DNA from: Lachnospiraceae bacterium
GTDB taxonomy: Bacteria; Bacillota; Clostridia; Oscillospirales; Ruminococcaceae
NCBI GenBank assembly: GCA_023664705.1
Contig: JAMPFE010000011.1
Span: forward strand, 1 to 47,924
DNA length: 47,924 nt
Direction: 5' to 3'
The notes beneath the pieces were generated by a model that was not told where the DNA came from, did not search any database, and saw only the letters and a list, made by a program, of their open reading frames with translations. Each line of letters starts with the position of its first letter. Within the stretch, counting starts at the first letter, position 1. The translations under genes and the position numbers were made by a program. This document shows, piece after piece, positions 31,903-39,770 of this stretch.

Positions 31903-32563
31903 TTTTATACTGTCCGCAGTCGCCGTACTTTTCGACCATTTGAGCGTACAGCTCGCGGACAGCCTTTTCCGCCTGAGCGATAAGCGTCCGCGCATACTTG
32001 CTGTGTCGCATATTCTCGGGACAATCGCTCTCGATAGGCTCCCCGACGAGCATTCTCTGCCTCATGCCGAAAACGGGCGCGTATGTACCGTATATAGCGC
32101 ACGGCACAATCGGCACGCCCTTTTTCGCCGAAAGCAGCGCCGCCCCGGGCTTGAACTCGTGAATTTCCCCGTCGCGCGAAAGCCCCCCCTCGGGGAATAT
32201 CATCAGCGAGCCGCCGGTGTCCGCGACAGCCTCCGCCTCCGCGAACCAAGAGCCGTCCGCCTCGTCGAGATTTATCGGAATACTCCGACACCACGAGATC
32301 ATCTTCCCCGTCCGCTTTTTCTCGTACCATTGCTTCTTAACGAGGATATACGGCTTGTTTCTCCACAAAACGGCGGGCGCAAACGCCCCGTCGAAGTGGT
32401 GGGTATGGTTCCCGACGAACACGCAGGCGCGCCCCTTGAGCCGCTTTTTCAGCGTCTTATCGGCATAAATCACCTTCGGACGGAACAGAAAATACACCGT
32501 CCAAGTAATAAGCACCTGAAAAAATCTTCCCCACAGCGACTGCCTTTTAACGTTATTGCTCAC
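31898..32563 (-). CDS. 1-acylglycerol-3-phosphate acyltransferase-like protein (PlsC/LPLAT)
   Basis: 221 residues, GTG start at 32563 with AAAGGAG 10 bp upstream. N-terminal hydrophobic segment (about 12-30), then NHTHHFDG (catalytic HX4D), SIPINLDE, IFPEGGLSRDG (second acyltransferase block) and VPIVPCAIYGTY. Family members move acyl chains onto lysophospholipids or related acceptors at the membrane. Such an acyltransferase also occurs in aryl-polyene-type clusters. As first gene of this operon it probably transfers the finished chain to a membrane acceptor. Confidence 0.88.
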   Translation of the reverse strand: MSNNVKRQSLWGRFFQVLITWTVYFLFRPKVIYADKTLKKRLKGRACVFVGNHTHHFDGAFAPAVLWRNKPYILVKKQWYEKKRTGKMISWCRSIPINLDEADGSWFAEAEAVADTGGSLMIFPEGGLSRDGEIHEFKPGAALLSAKKGVPIVPCAIYGTYAPVFGMRQRMLVGEPIESDCPENMRHSKYARTLIAQAEKAVRELYAQMVEKYGDCGQYKS

Positions 32564-32597
32564 TACAATACCGCTCCTTTAGTTACTTACATAAAAT

Positions 32598-32626
32598 ATT
32601 ATAACCGCCGAGCGCTTTTTTTTCAA
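32598..32626 (-). promoter_or_regulatory. Sigma-A promoter of the biosynthetic operon
   Basis: Minus strand TTGAAA (32626-32621), 17-bp spacer, TATAAT (32603-32598), about 30 bp before the GTG of the acyltransferase. Confidence 0.82.
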
Positions 32627-32770
32627 TGGACAATTCGGCAACAGTATGACCCAAAAGGGACAAACTGTTGCAAAACTGTGGCTTTTCGGCGGTTTTTCAG
32701 CTATTTAAACAAATCGAGACCGCTTTTCTCGCGCCCGCCTTGTCGTAATGCCCAATAAAAATAAACTTTA

Positions 32771-32939
32771 GGCTACACCGCACAATTAATTTTGAACGAT
32801 TACGCGGCAAATTTTTCGCAGTTCAAGGAAAGTCGACGAAGCAAGGCTGTATGCCTTGCGAGGAGACTTGACGCAGAAATGCGGAAAATTTGCAAGTAAG
32901 CGTCAAAATAGCCGAAGGCGGTAATTGTGCGGTGTTGCC
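32771..32939. mobile_element. MITE-like element with 18-bp terminal inverted repeats
   Basis: Ends GGCTACACCGCACAATTA (32771-32788) and TAATTGTGCGGTGTTGCC (32922-32939), one mismatch. The 169-bp body has no gene and holds a hairpin GCAAGGC-TGTAT-GCCTTGC (32841-32859) flanked by further mirrored blocks (GCGGCAAATTTTTCGCA versus TGCGGAAAATTTGC). No transposase, so it would be moved or copied in trans if mobile. The remaining 32627-32770 is AT-rich with no gene. Confidence 0.65.
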
Positions 32940-32950
32940 TTTTGTTAACA

Positions 32951-33232
32951 TTACTCCAAATCGAGGTCCTCGATAAGCCGCGAGACCTCCGCGCGGTTCT
33001 TCAGCCGAATACCCTCCTTAAGAAGCTCCGCGTCTGCGGGGTAAAGCGCGCTGATAGGCGTCTTGTAAACGGCGATGGGCTCCTCGCTGCCCTCCTCCAT
33101 AAGCGCTATCCTCCCGTTGTACTCCCGAAGAATAAAATACACAGCGTCCGCGGAAGCCCCCGCGAGGGTAATGGTCTGCGAAGCGAGACAAAACGCCGCC
33201 GCAAGCACCGCCGCCTTTCCGAATTTAGACAT
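32951..33232 (-). CDS. Small secreted or membrane-anchored protein, BofC-like C-terminal pattern
   Basis: 93 residues from ATG 33232 (AAAGGAG 7 bp upstream). Signal-like N-terminus (KAAVLAAAFCLASQTITLAGA), then a short domain YFILREYNGRIALME...IAVYKTPISALYPADAELL. The pattern 'Y-x-x-x-E-Y-x-G-x-I-A' followed by 'I-x-x-L-P/Y-x-x-D-x-x-x-L' resembles the C-terminal domain family around BofC found in many Clostridia; this is a tentative recall. Exported; function unknown. Single-gene unit. Confidence 0.6.
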   Translation of the reverse strand: MSKFGKAAVLAAAFCLASQTITLAGASADAVYFILREYNGRIALMEEGSEEPIAVYKTPISALYPADAELLKEGIRLKNRAEVSRLIEDLDLE

Positions 33233-33303
33233 AAAAACACTCCTTTGCAAATAATTCCGATAAGGATATTATCCGCAAAGGAGTGAAATATATTCCAAAC
33301 TTG

Positions 33304-35214
33304 TTACTGCACCTTAAGCTTATGTATCTGCTCTTCAAGCGCCGCGGACTGTCCGCTGAGCTCCTCGCAGGAAGCCGCGGTCTGCTCGGCGGTCGCGGAA
33401 TTTTGCTGCACAACGGTAGAGATCTGGTCGATGCCCGTCTTTACCTGCTCGATAGACTCCGCTTGGTCGTCCGCCGCCGTGGAGATCTCGCCGATGTACT
33501 GATTTGTGCGGTCGGAAAGCTCCGTGACCTCCTTCATGGTCTCGGCAGTGCTCTGCGCGATAACGGTGCCCTTGTTTACCGCCGCGATAGTCGCGTTGAT
33601 AAGGTCGCCCGTCTGCGCCGCGGATTCCGCGCTCTTCTGCGCGAGGTTGCGCACCTCGTCGGCAACGACCGCGAAGCCCTTGCCCGCCGCGCCCGCGCGC
33701 GCCGCCTCGATAGCCGCGTTCAGCGCGAGGATATTCGTCTGGAACGCAATATCGTCGATAGCCTTGATGATATTCTGAATTTGGTCGGACTTCTCCTTTA
33801 TCTCGTCCATAGCAACGAGCATGTTCTTTACCTCGTTGTTCTGGTAAGAGATCTTCTCGGCGCTCTCCACGGACACCTTGCTTGCCTCCTCGGCATTTCT
33901 CGCGCTCTGCTGCACCTTATCGGCAATCTCGTTGATAGACGCCGAAAGCTGCTCGATAGCCGCCGCCTGACGCGTCGTGCCGTCCGCGAGCACCTGCGAG
34001 CCCTCCGCGATCTGCTCCGAGCCGTTCTTAACGTCCCTCGAAGCCGAGCCTATGCTTCCGATAATATCGCGCAGCGAAGTCTCGATCTGCTCGATAGACT
34101 CCCCTATCTGCACGAAGTCCCCGAGATATTTCACCTTGGAGCGCACCGTAAAGTCGCCCTTCGCCATCTCCGAAAGCACGTTGTTGATATCCTTAATATA
34201 CGAGCTCAGCTCGTGCCTCGTAAAGTCGAGCTTCTTCACAAATTCTCCCAGCTCGTCTTTTCCGAACTTCGCGCTCTTCATCTCCTCGCTCAGCGCGCCG
34301 CGGCTCATGCTGTCCGCGAGAGCCTCCGCCGCCTGAATGGGCTTCACGATAACGTTCACGGCAATAGCGCCGATAGCCACCATCGAAGCCACGGCAACGA
34401 CCACCGCGACCACGGTCGAAATAACGATAAGCTGCGTCTTAAGCGAATAGGACTCCTCCGAGGAATACCCCGCGAAATAAGCCCCCACGACCTTCTGGTT
34501 GATGTCGAACATCGGACGGTAGTAAACGAAATGCTTCTGCCCGACAACGTCCGCAGTGCCCTCGTAAACGTCTCCGCCCTTCAGCACCTCCGCGACCTTC
34601 GCGGAGATCTCCGTGCCCGTCGCTCTGTTGCCGTTGTTTATGATAGTCGTCGCAATACGCGTAGTGCCGCCGATTATCGTTATCTCGGTAGAAATTTGCT
34701 CCTTAACGGTATCAATCCAGCTCGTCTCCGTAAGATACATCCCCGCGACGATAGCGCCGCCGTCCTCCGTGGGCTTCGCCGTCTGAAGAGAAAGCCCGCC
34801 GTTGGAGTCGCTCACAACGCCCGAATACCCCAGCGAGCCCACGCCCGAAACGGTAAAGTCCGAAAGCGAGTAGTTCTCGCTCTGCCAGTAAACGCTCCCG
34901 TCGGGGCCGAAAAACGCCGCGAAGTCGCTCGCCGTGCCCCTTTTGATATTCCAGTAAGCCTCTATCTCATTGCCCGACGTGCCGGGCTTCGTAAGCCCCA
35001 CAAGGTCCATATCGTCCAGCAGATTTGCAATTCTTGTCAGCTGGCTTTCCTTCGCCGCGACGAGGGTGTTCATGCCCGACGCGGTATGCATCTGCATAAG
35101 CGAATCATTGGCGTTGCTCGCCTGATGAATGGTAACGACGTTCACGATCACCACGGTCGCCACGATAGCGACAATGATCGCCAAAAGCAGTTTTCTTCCG
35201 ATTTTCGAATTCAT
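33304..35214 (-). CDS. Methyl-accepting chemotaxis protein with single-Cache-like sensor
   Basis: 636 residues. TM1 at about 8-29, sensor at 30-255 (AAKESQLTRIANLLDDMDL, GTASDFAAFFGPDGSVYW, GTTRIATTIINNGNRATGTE, HFVYYRPMFDINQKVVGAYFAGY), TM2 at about 260-285, HAMP, then a canonical signalling domain. The tip FQTNILALNAAIEAARAGAAGKGFAVVADEVRNLAQKSAE is near-consensus apart from Ala for Glu in ARAGE. The GTT-x-x-A-T-x-x-x-x-G-x-R-A-x-G-T pattern is typical of sCache_3-like sensors for small organic acids (family recall). Own promoter. Confidence 0.94.
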   Translation of the reverse strand: MNSKIGRKLLLAIIVAIVATVVIVNVVTIHQASNANDSLMQMHTASGMNTLVAAKESQLTRIANLLDDMDLVGLTKPGTSGNEIEAYWNIKRGTASDFAAFFGPDGSVYWQSENYSLSDFTVSGVGSLGYSGVVSDSNGGLSLQTAKPTEDGGAIVAGMYLTETSWIDTVKEQISTEITIIGGTTRIATTIINNGNRATGTEISAKVAEVLKGGDVYEGTADVVGQKHFVYYRPMFDINQKVVGAYFAGYSSEESYSLKTQLIVISTVVAVVVAVASMVAIGAIAVNVIVKPIQAAEALADSMSRGALSEEMKSAKFGKDELGEFVKKLDFTRHELSSYIKDINNVLSEMAKGDFTVRSKVKYLGDFVQIGESIEQIETSLRDIIGSIGSASRDVKNGSEQIAEGSQVLADGTTRQAAAIEQLSASINEIADKVQQSARNAEEASKVSVESAEKISYQNNEVKNMLVAMDEIKEKSDQIQNIIKAIDDIAFQTNILALNAAIEAARAGAAGKGFAVVADEVRNLAQKSAESAAQTGDLINATIAAVNKGTVIAQSTAETMKEVTELSDRTNQYIGEISTAADDQAESIEQVKTGIDQISTVVQQNSATAEQTAASCEELSGQSAALEEQIHKLKVQ

Positions 35215-35274
35215 ACATCAAAGCCCTTTCCGAAAAATTAGTTTATGACGATAATTCGACATATTACTTATCTT

Positions 35275-35303
35275 ATTATATCAAATTTCGGTTATTTTGT
35301 CAA
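35275..35303 (-). promoter_or_regulatory. Consensus sigma-A promoter of the third chemoreceptor
   Basis: Minus strand TTGACA (35303-35298), 17-bp spacer, TATAAT (35280-35275). Confidence 0.85.
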
Positions 35304-35391
35304 TAAGAGATAGTTGGTGAAATTCACCAAAAAAACCGCGGGATTTTCTGCAAAGTGAAAAAAGCTTCCATATTTTTCCATTATTTTTCAG

Positions 35392-35480
35392 ATTTTCCAA
35401 ATATTTGCAATCCAAAACTGCAAATCTCTGCAAAAAACTGCAAAACGGCTGCAAAAGACTGCACCCCGACTGCAAATAAC
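35392..35480. repeat. Helically phased CTGCAAA array, copy 2
   Basis: CTGCAAA or variants begin at 35418, 35428, 35438, 35449, 35459 and 35470 (steps 10, 10, 11, 10, 11), the same phasing as at 10019. It is preceded by TTTTCCAAATATTTGCAA and followed by a terminator hairpin. In both loci the array lies just past the terminator of a minus-strand gene. The 35304-35391 stretch is AT-rich with nothing else seen. Confidence 0.8.
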
Positions 35481-35506
35481 CGAAAAAACCGCCAAGTAAA
35501 CTTGGC
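35481..35506 (-). terminator. Terminator after the Na/Pi cotransporter
   Basis: Stem GCCAAGT-TT-ACTTGGC followed on the minus strand by GGTTTTTTCG. Confidence 0.8.
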
Positions 35507-35556
35507 AGTCCTCCTCCGTTTTGCAATTTCCCAGTTACAAATCCTGCAAAAACGCC

Positions 35557-37314
35557 TTATTCGGGCAGCGCGTATTTCGCCTTGTATTGATTGAATTCGT
35601 CCATAAACTCGGACTTCTCCAGCCGTTTCAGCTCGTTCATATACTCGTGCGTATCCATGCTGTTTTCCTTGATCTGAATAAGGCACACCGCGATATTCGA
35701 GCAGTGGTCGGACACCCGCTCGAAGTTGGTCAGCAGATCCTGCAATATAAAGCCCAGCTCTATCGTACAAACGCCGTCGCGAAGCCGTTTTACGTGGCGG
35801 TTCTTCAGCTCCGTGCGCAGCCCGTCAATGACGTCCTCAAGGGGCTCGACTTCCTTTGCCAGAGCCACATCAAACGATATAAACGAGTTTATCGACATCT
35901 CCAGTATCTCCGTTACCGCCCTTATCATAATGTTGACCTCTTCCTCGGCAGCGGCGGAAAACCTCACCTTTTTGGTATGCATTTCCTCGGCAGCCTCCAT
36001 TATGTTCACGGCATGGTCGGAAATGCGCTCCAGATCGCCGATCGTGTGCAGCAGGTTGGAGACTATCTGACTGTCGTTCACCGACAGATCCTTCGACGAA
36101 ATCTTCAGAATATACGAGCCGATATTGTCCTCAAATACGTCGATAGTGTCCTCGTTGTCGATGACGGCTTGGGCAGTTTCCTTGTCATATTTCGTCACCA
36201 AATCCAGCGACATCAGCAGCGTCTTCTTCGTCAATTTTGCCATTCTGAACGCCACGTTCTTGCATTGCTCGATAGCAACCGACGGCGTATTCAACAGACG
36301 CTTGTCCAGCAGCGGGACCTCCCGCTCCTCGTCGCCCGCTTTATCGCGTATGGTAAGGCACGCGAGCTTTTCGAGCTGCTTTGTGAACGGCAGAAACAGC
36401 AGCGTTACGACAACGTTGAAGCAGGTGTGTATGACCGCGATGCCCGTCGCCTCGAGCTGCTGCTCCATAAAGGGCAGGTCGATGAGCGCGTTTATCAGGT
36501 AGAACAGCGACAGAAACACTATCGTGCCGATAACGTTGAAGTACAGATGCACGATAGCGACGCGCTTCGCGGACTTATTCGCGCCGATAGCCGAGATAAG
36601 CGCCGTAACGCACGAGCCGATGTTCTGCCCGAGGATAATGGGCAGAGCTATCCCGTAGGTGATAGTCCCCGTTTCGCGCGCGAGGGTCTGCAAAATACCG
36701 ATAGATACCGACGACGACTGCAATACCGCCGTAAGAAGCGCGCCGACGAGCACTCCCAGAAAGGGATTGGTAAACATTACCATAAAGTCGCGGAAGGCGG
36801 CGTTGTCCTTTAAGCCCTCGGCAGCGCCCGACATCATGTTCATACCGAACATCAACAGTGAAAACCCGAGCAGGATAGTGCCGAAAGTCTTTTTCCTGTC
36901 CGCTTTGGTGAACATTACCAGCACGACGCCGATTATGGCGAGCACGGGAGTGAAGAAGTCGGGGCTGACGAGCATCAGCAGACCGCTGCCCTTGAGACCC
37001 GACAGGCTGAGTATCCAGCCCGTCGCGGTGGTGCCGATATTCGCGCCCATAATGACGCCGATAGCCTGCGAAAGCTTCATTATGCCCGAGTTTACGAAGC
37101 CGACCATCATGACCGTCGTCGCCGCCGAGGACTGTATGAGCGCCGTTACGCCCGCGCCGAGAGCGACGCCCTTTATCGGGTTGGAGGTCATTTTTTCCAG
37201 CCAGTTTTCGAGCTTGCCGCCCGCGAATTTTTCCAGCGCCGCCGACAGCGTATGCATTCCGAACATAAACACGGCGAGCCCGCCGAGCATAGCCAACAGA
37301 TCGTGAACAGTCAT
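35557..37314 (-). CDS. Na/Pi cotransporter family protein with C-terminal PhoU domain
   Basis: 585 residues. Two inverted transport repeats with the family motifs ALIQSSAATTVMMVGFVNSG (near 58) and AVLQSSSVSIGILQ (near 205), plus GANIGTT and GQNIGSC. About eight membrane segments to residue 335, then a cytoplasmic PhoU-like helical domain (about 350-560) with two E-x-x-x-D-based repeats (ERISDHAVNI, ERVSDHCSNI), which are metal-binding in PhoU proteins. Likely a sodium-coupled phosphate transporter, though some homologues act as exporters. GGGAG precedes ATG 37314. Confidence 0.94.
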   Translation of the reverse strand: MTVHDLLAMLGGLAVFMFGMHTLSAALEKFAGGKLENWLEKMTSNPIKGVALGAGVTALIQSSAATTVMMVGFVNSGIMKLSQAIGVIMGANIGTTATGWILSLSGLKGSGLLMLVSPDFFTPVLAIIGVVLVMFTKADRKKTFGTILLGFSLLMFGMNMMSGAAEGLKDNAAFRDFMVMFTNPFLGVLVGALLTAVLQSSSVSIGILQTLARETGTITYGIALPIILGQNIGSCVTALISAIGANKSAKRVAIVHLYFNVIGTIVFLSLFYLINALIDLPFMEQQLEATGIAVIHTCFNVVVTLLFLPFTKQLEKLACLTIRDKAGDEEREVPLLDKRLLNTPSVAIEQCKNVAFRMAKLTKKTLLMSLDLVTKYDKETAQAVIDNEDTIDVFEDNIGSYILKISSKDLSVNDSQIVSNLLHTIGDLERISDHAVNIMEAAEEMHTKKVRFSAAAEEEVNIMIRAVTEILEMSINSFISFDVALAKEVEPLEDVIDGLRTELKNRHVKRLRDGVCTIELGFILQDLLTNFERVSDHCSNIAVCLIQIKENSMDTHEYMNELKRLEKSEFMDEFNQYKAKYALPE

Positions 37315-37382
37315 ATCAAAACTCCCGTTTTATTCGGCGATCTTTCTTTATCGCCGCTCCCCAAAATTTTCCGTACACATTT

Positions 37383-37411
37383 ATTATACAGGATTTTTTC
37401 GGAAATGTACA
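37383..37411 (-). promoter_or_regulatory. Promoter of the Na/Pi cotransporter
   Basis: Minus strand TGTACA (37411-37406), 17-bp spacer, TATAAT (37388-37383). Confidence 0.7.
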
Positions 37412-37445
37412 GGGGGTTTTTTGAATTTTCGGCATTTTTTCACGG

Positions 37446-37706
37446 TTAATCGTTTACATTTTTCGAGCGGGGGTAGGGGTCGGGCACATCGGTGAGCCCG
37501 AGCAGGTAATCGGCGCTTACGTTGTACAGCTTGGCGAGCGTGACGATATGGCGGACGGGTATCTCCTGATTGGTTTTGGGGTTTTCGCTTTCGTATTTAT
37601 TGACTTGTCCTTTTGATGTATTCAGTATCTCGGCGATTTTTTCTTGGGTATACCCGTGCTGCATGCGTACATATTTTAATATTAGGGGAATGGCTGTGAT
37701 AATCAT
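37446..37706 (-). CDS. XRE-family transcription regulator
   Basis: 86 residues, start ATG 37706 with GGGAGG 10 bp upstream. The helix-turn-helix covers about 5-75: LILKYVRMQHGYTQEKIAEIL, SKGQVNKYESEN, PVRHIVTLAKLYNVSADYLLGL, the standard Cro/C1 pattern ending in YLLGLTD. No second domain. An inverted repeat lies upstream (37735-37746), suggesting autoregulation; it is divergent to the 37872 gene. Confidence 0.93.
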   Translation of the reverse strand: MIITAIPLILKYVRMQHGYTQEKIAEILNTSKGQVNKYESENPKTNQEIPVRHIVTLAKLYNVSADYLLGLTDVPDPYPRSKNVND

Positions 37707-37734
37707 AAATATAAATCCTCCCAAGTATAAAAAT

Positions 37735-37746
37735 ATCTTTTAAGAT
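37735..37746. promoter_or_regulatory. Inverted repeat, candidate XRE operator
   Basis: ATCTT-TT-AAGAT between the divergent XRE gene and the promoter at 37771. Confidence 0.45.
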
Positions 37747-37770
37747 AATTTTACACCTTATAAGAGACGG

Positions 37771-37799
37771 TTGACAAATACCCGAAAAGATGATATAAT
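37771..37799 (+). promoter_or_regulatory. Perfect sigma-A promoter of the 37872 gene
   Basis: TTGACA (37771-37776), 17-bp spacer, TATAAT (37794-37799). Confidence 0.88.
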
Positions 37800-37871
37800 A
37801 TTATATGTAGGCATTATGTCTTTTATAAATCATTTTAATCCCTAATAAGGGAATATTCTCGGAGGACAAAA

Positions 37872-38183
37872 ATGGACGAAAGTGCTATCGCGGTTTATTT
37901 CGGCGCCAGAAAAGCCTTGGAAAAGGCGGAGCTGGAACTCGACAAGACACTTTGCGATATGGCGGCGCGGGCTTTTACGGACGGCGAGGTTTACGTGTTC
38001 AACAGGTGCGCGGCGGTGCTTAACGCGCGGTACGACGAGCTGAAAAAGCTTTCGGGGGACCGCGCCGCGCCCGTTGAGGAATATATCGGGGAAAAGCTGC
38101 GCGAGGGCTTGAAGGAATACGAGGGGGCGCAATTCGCGTTTTCGGGGCGCGACATAAAGGAAGTGCTGCTCGATACAAAATGA
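37872..38183 (+). CDS. Small helical protein, unknown function
   Basis: 103 residues; CGGAGGACAAAA precedes ATG 37872. Mostly charged helices (KALEKAELELDKTLCDMAARAF, EEYIGEKLREGLKEYEG), no membrane segment, no signal. Strong consensus promoter and a perfect 13-bp terminator make it a one-gene unit of high potential expression. It faces the XRE regulator, which may control it. No family recognised. Confidence 0.75.
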   Translation: MDESAIAVYFGARKALEKAELELDKTLCDMAARAFTDGEVYVFNRCAAVLNARYDELKKLSGDRAAPVEEYIGEKLREGLKEYEGAQFAFSGRDIKEVLLDTK

Positions 38184-38186
38184 CTG

Positions 38187-38225
38187 CCGAAATTTTGTGA
38201 GGATTGCACAAAATTTCGGATTTTT
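38187..38225 (+). terminator. Terminator after the 37872 gene
   Basis: Perfect 13-bp stem CCGAAATTTTGTG / CACAAAATTTCGG, 7-nt loop, then ATTTTT. Confidence 0.9.
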
Positions 38226-38248
38226 GGTATAAAAGTTTGTTAAAAATG

Positions 38249-38277
38249 TGGACATTTGTCTCGCGGTGTGGTATAAT
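38249..38277 (+). promoter_or_regulatory. Promoter of the cytidylate-kinase-like gene
   Basis: TGGACA (38249-38254), 17-bp spacer, TATAAT (38272-38277). Confidence 0.7.
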
Positions 38278-38311
38278 ATACTAAAGTAAACACGAAAGCG
38301 GGGCGATTTTC

Positions 38312-38911
38312 ATGGCTAACAAGGTGATAACGATTACAAGGCAATACGGCAGCGGCGGGCGCGAGATAGGGCAGACGCTTGCCGAGCAGCTGGGGATTGA
38401 GTTTTACGACAACAAGCTGCTTGACGTTGCGGCGGGCGACAGCGGCATTCACAAGTCGCATTTCGAGGAGAACGACGAAAAGCGCACGAACAGCTTTCTG
38501 TATCTGCTCTCGACGACCTACGGGCAGGGGGGCGTGCCGTTTGACGACGCGCTGTTCTTCGCGCAGCTGAACGCTATCCAGAAGCTCGCCTCGGAGCACT
38601 CCTGCGTTATTATCGGGCGCTGCGCCGATTACGCGCTGCGCGACTTTTCGGGCGTCGTCAACATCTTTATCAGCGCGCCGCTCGAGGTGCGGATAAAGCG
38701 CGCCATTGAGGTCTACGGCGTTGCCGAAAAGCACGCCGCGGACTATGTTAAGCGCATCGACAAGCAGCGGACGTCGTACTACAATTACTACACCGACAAG
38801 CGCTGGGGCACTCCGCAGAACTATCAGCTCTGCCTCGACAGCTCGGCGTTGGGCATCAGGGGGTCTGTGGTGCTGCTGAGGCAGTTTCTGGATGATTTTT
38901 ACAACGAATGA
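38312..38911 (+). CDS. Cytidylate kinase-like family protein
   Basis: 199 residues. P-loop ITITRQYGSGGREIGQTLAEQLG (GSGGREIG, a Walker A variant without the GKS of true kinases of the Cmk type), FYDNKLLD, IIGRCADYALRD and FISAPLEVRIKRAIEVYGV with a lid region (YVKRIDKQRTSYYNYYTDKRWG). The family (PF13189 type) is widespread in gut Firmicutes; the true substrate is not established and CMP phosphorylation should not be assumed. The housekeeping cmk has a different lid and is usually longer. Confidence 0.88.
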   Translation: MANKVITITRQYGSGGREIGQTLAEQLGIEFYDNKLLDVAAGDSGIHKSHFEENDEKRTNSFLYLLSTTYGQGGVPFDDALFFAQLNAIQKLASEHSCVIIGRCADYALRDFSGVVNIFISAPLEVRIKRAIEVYGVAEKHAADYVKRIDKQRTSYYNYYTDKRWGTPQNYQLCLDSSALGIRGSVVLLRQFLDDFYNE

Positions 38912-38940
38912 CCTCCGAAAATTTGTTAAAATTTCACAAA

Positions 38941-38971
38941 AAACACGCGGCATTTTCTATACCGCGTGTTT
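38941..38971. terminator. Convergent terminator
   Basis: AAACACGCGG (38941-38950) and CCGCGTGTTT (38962-38971), perfect 10-bp stem between convergent genes. Confidence 0.88.
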
Positions 38972-38977
38972 TGGATT

Positions 38978-39682
38978 TCAGTCTATTTCTTTCAGCGTTT
39001 TGTAGATCTGCTGCATTTTCTTGTCGGTCGCGGCTATGGTCTCGGCGCAGTCCTTCAGCTGCCCGGCGAGCTCCGACGAGACCTCCGTGTCGGTCTTGTA
39101 CTTCAGCTCGTGCTCGAGACTTGCCCAGAAATCCATTGCTATCGTTCGTATCTGGACTTCAACGTGAACATGCTCCTTTTTGTCGGACAGGTAAACGGGC
39201 GTTTCGATGACGAGATGAAGGCTGCGGTAGCCGTTGGGCTTGGGGTCGGTGATGTAGTCCTTGCGGCTTATGAGCGCGACGTCGTCCTGCGCCGTTAGCA
39301 GGTCGGCGACCGTGTAGATGTCGTCGATGTAGTTGCAGATGACGCGCACGCCCGCGATGTCGTTGAGGTTGGCGCGCGCGGAGTCCACGCTGACGGGGGC
39401 TCCCTTGCGCTGAAGCTTTTCCATGATGCTCTGCGGGGATTTCAGACGGTCCTCGATATGATGAATGGGGTTGTAGGAAAACTTAGTGCGGAACTCGCTG
39501 TCAAGAATTTCCAGCTTGGTTTTGACCTCGCGTATCGCCGATTCGTACAGATGCTCCAGCTCGATAAAGCGGAACATTTGTTCCATTATCTGCTGCTGAG
39601 CATTTTCGGGCAATATCCGACGCACGGGCTCGAGCTCGCTCGGCGGGTTTTCTATCATTTTTCTTGTCTTGTTTATATTCAT
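38978..39682 (-). CDS. Small alarmone synthetase (RelQ/YjbM-type GTP pyrophosphokinase)
   Basis: 234 residues, single RelA/SpoT synthetase domain with no hydrolase or TGS parts. Motifs: EDRLKSPQSIMEKL, LNDIAGVRVIC, RKDYITDPKPNGYRSLHLVIETP (GTP/ATP loop) and VEVQIRTIAMDFWASLEHELKYK (catalytic Glu in E-V-Q-I-R). Helical C-terminal tail as in tetrameric RelQ. It would make (p)ppGpp from GTP or GDP under stress. The start ATG 39682 follows AAAGG. Single-gene unit. Confidence 0.94.
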   Translation of the reverse strand: MNINKTRKMIENPPSELEPVRRILPENAQQQIMEQMFRFIELEHLYESAIREVKTKLEILDSEFRTKFSYNPIHHIEDRLKSPQSIMEKLQRKGAPVSVDSARANLNDIAGVRVICNYIDDIYTVADLLTAQDDVALISRKDYITDPKPNGYRSLHLVIETPVYLSDKKEHVHVEVQIRTIAMDFWASLEHELKYKTDTEVSSELAGQLKDCAETIAATDKKMQQIYKTLKEID

Positions 39683-39770
39683 GGCATGACCTTTCGCAAA
39701 ATTTTGTTGCCTTGATTATACAAAACGAAATAAAATTCTGTGTTATAACAAAGTGAATATTTTGTGAAAA

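Noticed and set aside
35392..35480. CRISPR array or replication iterons at the CTGCAAA arrays
   Set aside because: The unit is only 7 bp with 10-11 bp steps and no spacers; no cas, rep or dnaA genes nearby.
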